NCBI GenBank assembly: GCA_963576725.1
Contig: OY755243.1
Location: 34,757,846 to 34,821,845, forward strand
DNA length: 64,000 bases
Reading direction: 5' to 3'
From: Azorinus chamasolen
Taxonomy: Eukaryota > Mollusca > Bivalvia > Cardiida > Solecurtidae
The notes beneath the pieces are model-generated. The model saw only the letters and a list, made by a program, of their open reading frames with translations. It was not told the origin of the DNA and did not search any database. Below, one piece after another: positions 32,202-42,659 of the stretch. Position numbers and translations under genes: made by a program. Every line of letters begins with the position of its first letter. The stretch's first letter is position 1.

Positions 32202-32768
32202 TTGACCCTTTTCCTAATGACTATTCATGTAAGAAATAATGACATCATATTGTTTTTGCTCTGTCTGTCTGTCTGTTGGTTTGTTTGTTTGTTGGTTGGT
32301 CATTTAGTTTGTTCCTAACTTTAAGTGGCGATAATTTTGTAGCCATTGCACATACATACTTCAAACTTGGCATGCAACTTATGGAGGCGAACATTTTTAG
32401 GACTTATCAAGGTCAAGGTCATACATCAAAGTCAAATTACGGGTCAAATTTCATTGTCATGCAACATATATACTTCAAACTTGGCATGCATGTGCAACTT
32501 ATGGAGGCAAACAATTTCAGGGATGACTTATAAAGGTCAAGGTCATGCATCAAGGTTAAAGGTCATATCAGGGGCATAGTGTTTCAAACACATCTTGTTT
32601 TATAGTGGCGTATTCATACAAGATATTGTGGCACTGGTAGAAATTGTAGTGTCAATTAAATCCACATAATTCAATAAGCAATCAGATCAAACACTCATCA
32701 GGAGCCGTCTGATCTGGGTTTACTCTGTTTGCAAAAATATGAAAAAAAATTCATGAGGTAAAGAGTTA
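32202..32768 (-). mobile_element. MITE A3 split by a dispersed repeat
   Basis: TTGACCCTTTTCCTAATGAC and GAAATAATGACATCATAT before the insertion; TATAGTGGCGTATTC and a degraded hairpin, ending GGTAAAGAGTTAT after it. Confidence 0.75.
32252..32602 (+). repeat. Dispersed molluscan repeat (CACATCTTGTTT type)
   Basis: TTTTTGCTCTGTCTGTCTG, TTCAAACTTGGCATGCA twice, AAGGTCAAGGTCAT twice, GGGGCATAGTGTTTC, CACATCTTGTTTT. Same scheme as 57039-57475. Confidence 0.75.
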
Positions 32769-33109
32769 TGTTAATCAGCTTCACACACTGATGGACAGGA
32801 CGGACATGGTGTCCTGATTTTTTTTTCAGAAAATATGGTAGCATGTTAAGTTGTACTAAGTGTTAATTTCTTGAGTGATACATTTATCATTTTGACAGAA
32901 GATACTTTTTATGGAAGCAATTTTGTTCAGTTTGGAAAAATTATATTTCCAATATCCATTAGTCAGAGCATTTCTTTACCATATATTGACTAATTTTTGT
33001 ACCTACTTGTTATATAGGAGAGGTTGTGAAAAACTTCCCCTTGTTTGGAGATAATCTTGTCATTGACCGACATGTGGGTAATCTGTTGTCTTCTCCTCCC
33101 CCACACGTA
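32769..33109. other. Spacer
   Basis: Unique AT-rich DNA with no feature supported. Confidence 0.3.
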
Positions 33110-33305
33110 TGAATCTTTGCATGCTAGCAGTGAAACCATAATTATCATTACCTGTGTAAACAGTTTGGATCCAGATGAGAATTAAACACTTTGAATGTGG
33201 AATATGAGTGTAATGACGTTTGCAAGCTGTGCAGACCCAGATTAAAGGGCAACTGATCAGGATCTACACGGTTTTTTATTCAAAATAAGCTTTTCATTCT
33301 ATAGT
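33110..33305 (+). mobile_element. C fragment followed by F-like element
   Basis: TTTGCATGCTAGCAGTGAAA and AACAGTTTGGATCCAGATGA (C) run to AATTAA at about 33182. Then GTTTGCAAGCTGTGCAGACC / GATCAGGATCTACACGG (F). Confidence 0.5.
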
Positions 33306-33560
33306 CCAACTCTTATGGGCATTTAAAGGATAATTGGATTATGATTTGTTGTTTACAAATGTAAGAAGTGTGTCACAGAAACAAATTATTGCTGTATCAC
33401 TTCGTATCCTTTTTGCTGCTGTGTTACTCAAATTCCAAAATGTATTAAAAAACATAACCCATATTTGATTTCATTGTATATAAAATCAATAAATTAACAG
33501 AATGTGGGGGGCACTGTTCTTGTATACTTGGTAAAACTGATCTGGATCCAATTTATTTTC
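33306..33560. other. Spacer
   Basis: AT-rich, nothing recognised. Confidence 0.3.
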
Positions 33561-33809
33561 TTAACCCTTTCCCTATTCCATATTCATGCAAGAAATGATT
33601 ACATCAGGAATAATTATTAGCTGTATTTTTGTAATGTAAACTTTTCAAGAAAATATTTTGCTTTGACAAAAACTATAGAATGGGATCTATATCTTGTCAA
33701 AAACAAGCAGAGCAGACCCTGATCAGACGGCTCCTATAGGAGCCGTCTGATCTGGGTCTACTCTGTTTGCAAATGCATGAAAACGTGTTTATATGAAGGG
33801 AAGGGTTAA
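33561..33809 (-). mobile_element. MITE A3
   Basis: TTAACCCTTTCCCTATTCCA to GAAGGGAAGGGTTAA. Nearly perfect hairpin at 33711-33771 with GGCTCCTATAGGAGCC. Confidence 0.86.
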
Positions 33810-34008
33810 AACAATATACATGTATTACCAGTCACTCTTAAGATTATACTTTAGATCTATATAGGAAGATAAATATCAGCTATATTTTGAGTTTGATTGT
33901 GGATCTCTTTTCAGTTAGATAATTATCTATTGTTCGAGTGTACGCGTGGGAGGTATTGTTCTGTAAATAAGTAGGTCTAATTCGATGTAGATGACAGTGA
34001 TGTCACAC

Positions 34009-34217
34009 TTAACCCTTAATTTGAATACCGAGTGATTGTCGGCATTTTGTCTGTTTCATTTCTCACACTTTTTGTTTCACATTAATTTTGCAATCAGAGT
34101 ATAAACATGACTGTTTTGATGCAGATGAGAAATGGAGTTACTCGGTGTCTTATCCATATGATGCAGACTGATTGCATAGATCATCATAAAGATCGTGGCC
34201 ATCATACAAAGAGTTAA
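34009..34217 (+). mobile_element. MITE C
   Basis: TTAACCCTTAATTTG to CATACAAAGAGTTAA. Hairpin TGATGCAGATGAGAAATGG / GTGTCTTATCCATATGATGC, a diverged C. Confidence 0.6.
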
Positions 34218-34386
34218 ATGTGTAATTGTTATGTGCTAGTCATTATTATGCTAGTTTAAATGTTCTAAAATAGCGTAATTGGATGAAACTTGGTAAATGG
34301 TCCCAAAATACAGGTAAAAAGGTGTATCACTTAAAACCCTTCAATTAGGTGGGTTTTGTTAGTTCGTCAGTGGGCGAGGGTATGGT

Positions 34387-34490
34387 TTAACTCTTTGCAT
34401 GCTGAAGTTGAATTTATTACAAACATGCAAACAGTTTAGATCTAAATAAGTCAAAGTTACTCAGCGTCACATCGGCATGCAGACAATTAT
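34387..34490 (+). mobile_element. MITE C left half
   Basis: TTAACTCTTTGCATGCTGAA, CAAACAGTTTAGATC, CACATCGGCATGCAGAC. Confidence 0.5.
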
Positions 34491-34777
34491 TTTTAGACTT
34501 ATTGAGTTGTTTTGTAAATTATTGGAAGAAACTGTGTTAGAGTCAATGCAGAGGGTTTTTCAAAATTACGTTTATTTAGCATTTTTAGAGTCGGGTTTTT
34601 CGAGACCATTTTGTGACAGTATACCCGATTTTATGACTTAAGACTAGACATTAGTAATCCTTTAGGGCTTACCTCACTGCTGAATCATTAAGCTGGACTT
34701 GAAAACAAATTCTCTTTTGTCAGTAAAATTTGTCAATTACTTTATTTCTAAGTAAAGCGTTTTTCTTCTTTTCCTTT
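34491..34777. other. Spacer
   Basis: Unique, no feature supported. Confidence 0.3.
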
Positions 34778-35027
34778 TCAACCCTTTTCTCCATGAAGAT
34801 TCATTTAAGAAATATTGATATCATGAATATTAATTAGATGAATTGGTTATAATAGCACATGAACACAGGAATTTTTGTCCATGGTAGAAACTGCAGTAGC
34901 ATATATATATTATATCATAAGCAAACAGAGCAGACCCTGATGAGACTGCTCCTACAGGAGTCGTCTGATTTGGGTCTACTCTGTTTGTAAAGGTGTAGAA
35001 AGAAGTATTTATGGAGTAAAGGGTTAA
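34778..35027 (-). mobile_element. MITE A1
   Basis: TCAACCCTTTTCTCCATGAA to GGAGTAAAGGGTTAA. Hairpin AGACCCTGATGAGACTGC / GTCGTCTGATTTGGGTCTAC. Confidence 0.82.
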
Positions 35028-35088
35028 AACATGTCAAAGATTTCTGATATTGATAGAATTTGAGGAATAATGTCATCCCATAAGGATA

Positions 35089-35313
35089 TTAACCCTTAAC
35101 CTGCTAAATAATAAAAACTAAATCCTCTCTTTCTGAATATTAATTAAATAAATCATTGTATTAATCTTTATCATAGAGAAAAATGATTTTTATGACAAAC
35201 AGTGCAGACCGAGATCCCTCAGGAGCCCTTTGATCTGGGTCTTCATTGTATGCAATGATCGTATATACTCAATTCCCAAACTTCAAGGGTCAACCTTCAT
35301 GGAAAGAGCTTAA
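35089..35313 (+). mobile_element. MITE H
   Basis: TTAACCCTTAACCTGC, TTTCTGAATATTAATTAAAT, hairpin AACAGTGCAGACCGAG / GATCTGGGTCTTCATTG. The right TTAA is shared with A1. Intact reference copy for the split H at 40817. Confidence 0.65.
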
Positions 35314-35559
35314 CCCTTTGCTCCATATATACGCCTTTCTTTGCCTTTGCAAATAGAGTAGACCCAGATCAGACAGCTCCTATTGGAGCTGTCTGATCAG
35401 GGTCTGCTCTGTTTGTTTATGATTTGATGTAGATATGATTCAACAGCTTCTGTCATGGCCAAAACTTCACATGTCCATGTGCTATTGTAACAAATAAAAC
35501 TAATTAATATTCATGACATCATTGTTACCTACCTGAATATTCATGGAGGAAAGGGTTAA
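35310..35559 (+). mobile_element. MITE A1
   Basis: TTAACCCTTTGCTCCATATA to GGAGGAAAGGGTTAA, intact hairpin with AGCTCCTATTGGAGCT. Confidence 0.85.
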
Positions 35560-35640
35560 TCATTCTTTGGCAAAGTAGGTCGGAATTAAACAATAAATTA
35601 TGGTATGTTTTTAAAAAGTATTGAGTTTCAAGCAGGTTTC

Positions 35641-35863
35641 TTAACCATTTACTCAATGAATATTTATGTAAGAACTCATGACATCATGAATATTAATAAG
35701 CTGAAGTTTTATATGAACAAAGGAATTTTTGGCCATATCGGAAACAGTAGATTCAGATCTGTATCATTTTATAAGCAAACAGAGGAGACTCTGATGAGAC
35801 AGCTCCTATTTGGTCTACTTTGCTTACAACGGCATTAAAAGATATATCTATGAAGTAAAGACA
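35641..35863 (-). mobile_element. MITE A1
   Basis: TTAACCATTTACTCAATGAA. Hairpin shortened (GACAGCTCCTATTTGGTCTA). Right end GAAGTAAAGACAA mutated. Confidence 0.72.
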
Positions 35864-36016
35864 AATTACCATTGGTATCAGTCTGATATCTCAAACTCAG
35901 TGTGAAATAAATATTTCAGTGTCCCTAATTTGACATTAAATTAAGATCCATTGTTCATAGAAGCAAACCACGATTGCTATCATTCCATCAAAGTGGAATT
36001 GATGATCTATTATACG

Positions 36017-36706
36017 AAAGCCCGGTGGAGACATTCTAAGTGCCTACTTCATAGTTCCAAGTTTCACGTTCTAAGTTCCATGTTCCGACTTCCATGTTCC
36101 GACATTCAAGTTCCAAGTTCCGACTTCCACCTTCTGACTTCAAAGTTCTAAGTTTTCTCATGACGTAATATTTTCGCACCCTTTACATCACGCATGTCAA
36201 TGCAGCTGGCGTGCTAGGAAATTTATTGGTTGGTACTGCATTATAAAACATTGCTTTGTATCCTACTTTTGCCTGTTGAAAAATGATTTCAACAAAAAAG
36301 AACCTTAAGTTGACCTCAAAACAATAGAGTTAAAAATAGATACATATCTGAAATGCTTCCAAAAGTTTCCTCCCTTTTATTGTTTACACCATTTACAAAG
36401 TTTCTATTGGAGACGTGAAAAGAGACCTCGTGAAGTTGGAGGTCGGAAGTTGGAACATGGAAGTCTGAACTTGGAACATGGAAGTCTGAACTTGGAAGTT
36501 GGAAGTTAGAACTTAGAACATGAAGTTGGAACTTGGAACATGGAAATTGGAACATGGGACTTGGAAGTCGGAACTTGAAAGTCAGAACTAAGACGTAGGA
36601 ATTTCGAACTTGGAACCCGGGCGTAACCATATAGCAAATTATCTTGGAAGTAAGAACTTGGAAGACGGAAGTAGGAATTTAGAATGTCACCACTAGGCTT
36701 CCTTAT
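36017..36706. mobile_element. TIR element with subterminal 10-11-bp repeats
   Basis: Left end GAAAGCCCGGTGGAGACATT, right end complementary (GTCACCACTAGGCTTCC). Arrays of AAGTTCCGACTTCC-like words follow the left TIR to about 36155; the inverted words (GGAACTTGGAAGTCGGAAC) precede the right TIR from about 36430. No transposase frame in the centre, so non-autonomous. Superfamily unclear; a duplicated target site is not obvious. Confidence 0.7.
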
Positions 36707-36858
36707 TATTATCATATAACAAGAAAATCTATATTTTGTATGAGACAGACTTTGCTAAAACTTTGTTTGAATGACAAGAAGAGCTATCGACACTGTTTAC
36801 AAATGCCAGTCAGCTGGTTCCCTGCATTGTACACAATATCAAACACTAATTGTTACAG

Positions 36859-36958
36859 CTTCAACTGGAATTTGAATCCATACAGGACAAAATTTTATCA
36901 TTAATCTCCAAGGGAAAGCAAAGATCAGTGACATACAATAATATATACCTTAAGTTTG
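36859..36958 (+). CDS. Candidate internal coding exon
   Basis: ATTGTTACAG precedes and GTACCC follows. The 100-bp segment is open in one frame with protein-like content, LQLEFESIQDKILSLIS followed by KGKQRSVTYNNIYLKF, phase 0 in and 1 out. A stop (TAA 36847) in the same frame just upstream places the acceptor at 36858. It joins 44595-44689 in frame. A helix followed by VTYNNIYLKF resembles part of winged-helix domains (for example Orc1/Cdc6 C-termini), a weak similarity from memory. Product not identified. Confidence 0.45.
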
Positions 36959-36988
36959 GTACCCGACTCTTCCTAACCCTTTCAACCC

Positions 36989-37276
36989 TTAACCCATTCC
37001 CTCATGGGCTATTTTTAGATCCAACCTCTTTGAATTAATCTACCGAAAAGGGGCATTAACTAGAGAAAAGAAAAACAAATTCTGTAGTTCTGAAACCATT
37101 GTGATAAATAGAGCATTTGCTCCTTAGGAGCAAATGCTCTATTTATCACAATAGTTTCAAAAAGTGACTTATACAGAGGCGTAGAAAGGTGTATTTATGG
37201 AGGAAAGGAGCCATCTGATCTTGGTCTTCTCTGTTTGCAAAGGTGTTAAAAGGCCTATTTATGGAGGAAATGTTTA
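36989..37276 (+). mobile_element. MITE B with A1 right end, plus A hairpin half
   Basis: TTAACCCATTCCCTCATGGG, palindrome at about 37090-37158, then CAGAGGCGTAGAAAGGTG and TATTTATGGAGGAAAGG (A1 end). Directly after it AGCCATCTGATCTTGGTC and a second A1 end GGAGGAAATGTTTAA. Confidence 0.75.
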
Positions 37277-37319
37277 AGTATGGTAAAACTGTATGCCAAA
37301 TTTGAATACAAGAAAGGTG

Positions 37320-37838
37320 GAACCAGCATATGCAAACAGTGTAGCCTTAGATCAGAGGGCTTCTATACCCAGAACAGGAGGCTTCTGGAGGAGCCCTCAG
37401 ATCAGGGTCTACACTATTTGCCATTGAGAGGGCTCCTATACCCAGACCAGGAGGCTTCTGGAGATGCCCTCAGATCAGGGTCTACACTATTTGTCATTGA
37501 GAGTTTTCTAGCAAATTGTACTACATCGTCTCTGTAGTTAAACATTGTACTACATCGTCTCTGTAGTTAAACATTGAACTACATTGGCTATGTAGTTAAA
37601 CATTGTACTACATCGACTATGTAGTTAAACATTGTACTACATCGGCTATGTACTACATCGGCTATGTAGTTAAACATTGTACTACATCGGCTATGTAGTT
37701 AAACATTGTACTACATCGGCTATGTAGTTAAACATTGTACTACATCGGCTATGTAGTTAAACATTGTACTACATCGGCTATGTAGTTAAACATTGATGGG
37801 TCATTTGACTTTGGATACTCGGTATACATAAGGATTAA
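37320..37838 (+). mobile_element. MITE F with duplicated hairpin arm and minisatellite
   Basis: GCAAACAGTGTAGCCTTAG. The block GGCTTCT...CAGATCAGGGTCTACACTAT occurs twice (37350-37430, 37431-37500). Then the 29-bp array, then the F right arm GGTCATTTGACTTTGGATAC to AAGGATTAA. Confidence 0.62.
37520..37796. repeat. 29-bp minisatellite, about 10 copies
   Basis: Unit ACTACATCGGCTATG plus TAGTTAAACATTGT, one truncated copy at about 37649. GTTAAACATTGATGG at the end matches GTTAAACAATGATGG in the F copy at 40590. Confidence 0.93.
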
Positions 37839-37908
37839 AATGTTCCTGATATATAAATAATAAACATCTATGAATTTTGATCGTATGCAAACAAAATACG
37901 TGGCAATA

Positions 37909-38146
37909 TTAACCCTTTCCCTCATATAAATGCGTTTTTGCGCATTTCAAACAGAGTAAATCCAGATCAGATGGCTCCTATAGGAGTTGTCTGATCAGAG
38001 TCTGCTGTTTGCTAATGGAATTTGATAGATCTGTTTCTTTAGTTTCTAAATGACTACACTGGTCTATCTTCCATATGTCATATGAGATTTGGTCAATGAA
38101 TATTCAGTAGTTATTAAATTTGGATTAAATATAGAACAGGGAAAGA
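37909..38146 (+). mobile_element. MITE A2
   Basis: TTAACCCTTTCCCTC to AACAGGGAAAGACC. Hairpin with TAAATCCAGATCAGATGGC. Confidence 0.78.
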
Positions 38147-38235
38147 CCTTCACTGGCACATTACATTCTGACAAGTCTAACCGAAGATGAAACTAGTAAA
38201 CATTTATTGCAAGGTCCAGCATAATTGGACACTGA

Positions 38236-38320
38236 TGGTCTCTGATTGAAAACAGTTTGGATCCAGATGAGACACTCAATCACTCATCATCTCCTTAGGA
38301 TTCCGTTTGACTTTTCATTG
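38236..38320 (+). mobile_element. MITE C hairpin
   Basis: AACAGTTTGGATCCAGATGA / CATCTCCTTAGGATTCCGTT. Termini lost. Confidence 0.5.
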
Positions 38321-38427
38321 TGTATTGAAACTTTTAACATTTAGAATTTCAGCAGGTGGAAGTTATGAAGTATTCAAAGGTTGACAAGAATTTCAAAAAT
38401 ACACTGTGGTTAGTATTGGTCAGTCTT

Positions 38428-38878
38428 TATCCTTTCCCTCATAAAATACTTTTTCAAGCCTTTGCAAACAGAATAGACCCAGATCAGATGGCTCATTTTA
38501 AGCCATCTGATCAGGGTCTGTTCTGTTTGCTTACATGTTAAATTATAACAGGTCTGACCCTTCAGTTTCTACCAATACCATAAACATATGGTATGATACA
38601 GTAAAACCTCTCTATAACGCCCACTAAATTGAGTTAATTAGCTGGTATTTAGGGCAGTTGGCTGCTTAAAGCAAGGTGAAAGTAAAACAGAACGCTCCTA
38701 TGAGCGTTCTGTTTTACTTTCACATTGCTTTAAGCAACCACCTGCCTTTAGCACAAAATACTTGATATAATTTAGTGGCCGTTATAGAGAGGTTTTACTG
38801 TATTACAGAAATTCAGCTAATAAATATTCATGATGTTACTATGTCTTACATGAATATTAAACAAGGAAGGGGTAAACT
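38428..38878 (+). mobile_element. MITE A1 split by D
   Basis: TTATCCTTTCCCTC short arm, hairpin with GGCTCATTTTAAGCC. The long arm is interrupted after ATATGGTATGATA and resumes with TTACAGAAATTCAGC to AACAAGGAAGGGGTAA. Confidence 0.78.
38599..38800. mobile_element. MITE D nested in A1
   Basis: CAGTAAAACCTCTC to GAGAGGTTTTACTG at TA. Interior hairpin centred on GAACGCTCCTATGAGCGTTC. Confidence 0.88.
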
Positions 38879-39044
38879 TCTGGCCCGGTCACAACCCAAT
38901 GATGAAGTAACAGAATGAAGTAATCCTAATGAAAAGTGACTTGGTCTAATGTTTGTTCCCCTGTGACTAGCCCTGTTGACATAACCCTGTTACTGATGTC
39001 CAAGTTACCCAAAGGTCACTCCAAATGGTATGCATTGATGAAGG

Positions 39045-39135
39045 GTGATTGCATCTGTAACCAGTCTGGATCCTGATGAGACGCAGAGTAACTTGGTGTC
39101 TGATCTAGAGCCAAACTGTTTGATATATCAGATTA
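39045..39135 (+). mobile_element. MITE C hairpin
   Basis: ACCAGTCTGGATCCTGATGA / TCTGATCTAGAGCCAAACTG. Confidence 0.52.
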
Positions 39136-39188
39136 AATATTTGTTGTAAAACACCTTTTTTTTAATTATGAAATACGGTAAACCCAAC

Positions 39189-39385
39189 TTTAACCCTGTC
39201 CCTCGTATAAGCACTGTTTTGCTTTGCAAACAGAGTAGACGTAGATACAGGAGCTGTCTGATCAGGGTCTTCTGTGTTTGCTTATGAAATAATGTAGATT
39301 TTAATTTCTACAGTTTTTGTCAAAGTGAAAAACATTCCTTTGAAAGTTTTACATTATACGAATGAAGTTCATTAATATCCATTAA
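39189..39385 (+). mobile_element. MITE A1, right end lost
   Basis: CTTTAACCCTGTCCC, hairpin shortened (GACGTAGATACAGGAGCTG), long arm to ATGAAGTTCATTAATATCC, where the next TTAACCC starts. Confidence 0.68.
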
Positions 39386-39458
39386 CCCTTTCCTTCATAT
39401 AAACACATTTTCACACATACACAGTTTGAAATAAACATAGAACAGGGAAAGGCTTCAA
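39382..39458 (+). mobile_element. A2 end-only remnant
   Basis: TTAACCCTTTCCTTC joined to AGTTTGAAATAAACATAG and AACAGGGAAAGG, interior deleted. Confidence 0.6.
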
Positions 39459-39607
39459 AGGAGATTTACATAGCAGACTAAAGGTGAAAGAATTAAGTTG
39501 TGTCAGCGATAATTAGTTAAGACACTTTCTCTCATGACCCATTGTATACCCTGGTTATCTTAAATATCCATCCAAAATTAGACAAACACTGCAAACCTAG
39601 ACCTCTA

Positions 39608-39810
39608 CTTAACTCTCTCTGTTCTATATTTAGTCCAATCTCTGTTCTATATTTAGTCCAAATTTCAATACCTACTGAATATTCATGGGCAGAAATATGG
39701 TATGTAGAACAACAATGTAGCCATTTTAGGATCTAAAGAAACATATCTTTCAAATTCCTACAGGAGCCATCTGATCTGGGTCTTCTCTGTTGCAAATGTG
39801 AGAAAAGGTG
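39608..39810 (-). mobile_element. MITE A2, left end tandemly duplicated
   Basis: TCTCTGTTCTATATTTAGTC appears twice in a row (39615-39660). The left hairpin arm is deleted before CTACAGGAGCCATCTGATC. Confidence 0.7.
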
Positions 39811-40126
39811 TTTGATACCAAAAATGTCAAAGTAAGAACTTACTAAGTAAGTACTTACTAGTTTTTAGCCCCCATTTGAGACAAAAAATTGTATGCATTT
39901 TAGTTCTGTTTCAATCATAACTTTTGCGGTGTTCTGTTTGGTTCCCCGAAGTGTTCAGATCAGTACAATATAATATAATATTCGCAATAACACAATATTA
40001 ATTTATTCTACAACAAGAAATTACGAGAGGCTATGTACACAGTTATTGTTGATACACAAACTAATGTGTTCTACGATATATTAAGTTGTCCCAGAAAATC
40101 TGTATAAAATGGTCCAAACAGTATTA
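39811..40126. other. Spacer
   Basis: Unique AT-rich DNA, no feature supported. Confidence 0.3.
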
Positions 40127-40315
40127 CAGTGAAACCTCGATTATTTGAAATTTTAGGATAGAAGTATTTAGACCCTTTTAGGCAGGTGGTTGCTTAATGC
40201 AGGGTGAAATTCATGCTGAAATCTCCTCTAGGAGCTTTCTGCATGACTTTCACCCTGCATTAAGCTGCCACCTGTCTTACAGACCAATAATGATACATAT
40301 TTTCAAATAATGGAG
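40127..40315. mobile_element. MITE D, variant ends
   Basis: CAGTGAAACCTCGATTATTT left, TTTTCAAATAATGGAG right. Interior hairpin GGCAGGTGGTTGCTTAATGC / AAGCTGCCACCTGTC. An A-type right end (GAAGGAAAGGGTTAA) follows to 40342. Confidence 0.75.
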
Positions 40316-40446
40316 AAAGCAATTGTATGAAGGAAAGGGTTAAAACAAATATCACATTATTTATGGACAGATTACTCTTAAATATATTCATTAAAATATT
40401 TAACTTATTTATCTTTGCCCTTTGCATGATATTAGTAATTTCTCCC

Positions 40447-40640
40447 TTAACCTTTCAAATATAGGGAATGTGCAAACAGTGTGGACCTATCAGAGGGTTC
40501 CTATAGAAACCCTCTGATCAGGGTCTGCTTTGTTTGTAATTCAAAATCATCTAGAAAATTTAATTATTTCATACTGAATGGACTCTTTTGTTAAACAATG
40601 ATGGATCATTCCACTTTGAAAATTCGACATTCTTTGAAAT
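40447..40640 (+). mobile_element. MITE F, unexpanded
   Basis: GTGCAAACAGTGTGGACC / TGATCAGGGTCTGCTTTG. Then TTCAAAATCATCTAG and TGTTAAACAATGATGGATC, the region that is an array at 37520. Confidence 0.6.
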
Positions 40641-40868
40641 TCAGCATTTCAGAATTTCTGTTGAAAGCTGGATATATTGTTCCAGTACAAGGCTATTCAA
40701 ATGTGATGCACGTTACAATACCAAACATAAAAGTAAGAATAAATATGAATAAAATGGGGTTTACTCCAAGAGATAATTGCTTAGGTGTATTTTTAGATAT
40801 CATAGGAAGATTTATTTTAACCCCCATTATGCTGATTAATTAAAACTGGCTTCTCCTTTTTCTGAATA

Positions 40869-41085
40869 TTAACCCTTTCCTCCATAAATACGCCTTTCTA
40901 CGCATCTGTTATAGTCACTTCTTGAAAAGAGCATTTGCTCCTTGGGAGCAAATGCTTTATTTATCACGATGGTTTCAATACTACACAATTCTTAACATTT
41001 TCCTTTTCTCTAGTTAATGCTCCTTTTCGGTAGATTAATTCAAAGAGGATGGGTCTAAAAATAGCTTTTGGGGGTAAAGGGTTAA
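40869..41085 (-). mobile_element. MITE B with A1 left end, nested in H
   Basis: TTAACCCTTTCCTCCATAAA, then CACTTCTTGAAAAGAGCATT (part of the palindrome lost) and AAAATAGCTTTTG to GTAAAGGGTTAA. Confidence 0.78.
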
Positions 41086-41328
41086 TTAACCTCTTACTTC
41101 ATGAATATTCATGTAAGAATAAATGACATCATTAATATGATTTAGATTCATTTGTTTAATGACACATGAAAATTTTGGCCTCACCAGAAACTGAAAAATC
41201 CTAATCTTTATTATTTCATAAGCAAACAGAGCAGACCCTGATCAGACAGCTCCTAAAGGATCTGTCTGATCTGGGTCTACTCTGTTTGCAAATGTACAGA
41301 CAGGTGTATTTATGGAGTAAAGTATTAA
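41086..41328 (-). mobile_element. MITE A1 nested beside B
   Basis: TTAACCTCTTACTTCATGAA to GGAGTAAAGTATTAA. Full hairpin at 41223-41289. Confidence 0.8.
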
Positions 41329-41504
41329 ACAAAAACTTGTATCAGATTTTTAACTGAAGAAAATGATTTTTAAGACAAACAGTGCAGACCTAGAACAAGG
41401 GTTCCCTCAGATCTAGGTCTACACTGTTTGCAAAGGTCATGTGTACTTATTTACCACACTTTGTGGGGTTAATGTTTAGTTTTGTTCTTTTGTACAATAT
41501 TTGC

Positions 41505-41760
41505 TTAACCCTTTCCTCCATAAATATGTCTTTCTGCACCTTTGCAAACAGAGTAGACCCAGATCAGATGGCTCATATAGGAGCTGTCTGATCAGGGTCT
41601 GCTCTGTTGGCTTTCGATATAATAAAATAATTATATATGATTCTACAGTTTCTGCCTTGACCAAACATTCTTGTGTCCATGTGCTATTATAACAAATTAA
41701 TATAATTAAAATTCATGATGTCATTATTTCTTATATGAATATGCATGGAGGAAGGGTTTA
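41505..41760 (+). mobile_element. MITE A1
   Basis: TTAACCCTTTCCTCCATAAA, hairpin with GGCTCATATAGGAGCTG, long arm to GGAGGAAGGGTTTA. Confidence 0.82.
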
Positions 41761-41861
41761 TAAAGTTATTTGGATGAAAAAGCTGAAATGTCTTCACTTT
41801 GTTTGGATACTGATCAGGCGCCAGTCATAATGGATCACTTTGACATGTATTAATACATGTA

Positions 41862-42070
41862 CAGTAAAACGCCTTTAAACTATTTGTTCAATTTAGGATA
41901 CATGTTGGTCTTGAAAACAGGTGACAGCTTAATGCAGGGTGAAAGTCATGCAGAACAAAAAGCTCTTCTAGAAGCTTTCTGCATGAATTTTACCCTGCAT
42001 TAAGCAGTCACCTGTGTAAAAGTATCTAAATGCTTCTTTACTAAAATTCCAGTTCAGAGGAGTTTTACTG
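41862..42070. mobile_element. MITE D
   Basis: CAGTAAAACGCC to GGAGTTTTACTG at TA. Interior hairpin GGTGACAGCTTAATGCAGGG / CCCTGCATTAAGCAGTCACC. Confidence 0.86.
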
Positions 42071-42119
42071 TACTAAAAAATCCTTTGGATATTATTTTCA
42101 AAAACGCTTTTTTTGTATC

Positions 42120-42340
42120 TTAACCCTTTCCCTGCTGCATATTTGTATAAGAATTAATAACATCATGAATATTTATTAGCTGAATTTTTACAATGACATA
42201 TGCATATTTTTTTTGGTGTTGGTATAAACCCTAGTCAGATCAGTTATAATAGTTTCACAAGCAAACAGAGCAGAGCCTGATCAGATGGCTCCTACAGGAG
42301 CTGTCTGATCTGGGTCTACTCTATTTGCAATAGCATGTTG
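42120..42340 (-). mobile_element. MITE A3, right-truncated
   Basis: TTAACCCTTTCCCTGCTGCA, full hairpin, ends after CTCTATTTGCAATAGCATG. Confidence 0.76.
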
Positions 42341-42659
42341 TTACCAAAAAGGGCTAGTAGGTGATAAATTTTGATTAGGCTGACATTAAGGTGACCCTAA
42401 TTAAGCCTGACCCCTTCTTATTGAGGAAACCCGAAGTGACCCCAACGGGTGAATAGAGACATTGGCTGCAATCAGTTCCCCATTTCCAGATTCATTCATC
42501 AGTAATTGCTGGTCAGTCAATGGTCAGTTTGCTCGGGTCAGGGTGGCAGAAGGTCATGTCAGCTTTTGGACAGCCTGAAAAAGTTCACTGCTGTTGAGAA
42601 AAAAAATGAAAAGAGATTAACAAAATGAATATTTCTACCATTATATGTTCAACATACTA
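42341..42659. other. Unique island with GGTCA words
   Basis: AAGGTGACCC, CAGTAATTGCTGGTCAGTC, ATGGTCAG, GGGTCAGGG and AAGGTCATG lie within 200 bases. Less AT-rich than its neighbours. No coding frame. Possible regulatory or intronic conserved DNA. Confidence 0.3.

Larger units (their letters stand above)
40817..41472 (+). mobile_element. MITE H split by B and A1
   Basis: TTAACCCCCATTATGCTG and TTTTTCTGAATA to 40868, then B and A1 in series, then GTATCAGATTTTTAACTG, GACAAACAGTGCAGACC / CTAGGTCTACACTGTTTGC and GTGGGGTTAA. The gap falls at the TTAA of GAATATTAATT in the H at 35089. Confidence 0.68.

Noticed and set aside
40598..40843. 81-codon frame from ATGATGGATCATTCC
   Set aside because: Its start overlaps MITE F sequence (also at 37790) and its end overlaps MITE H; no family resemblance.
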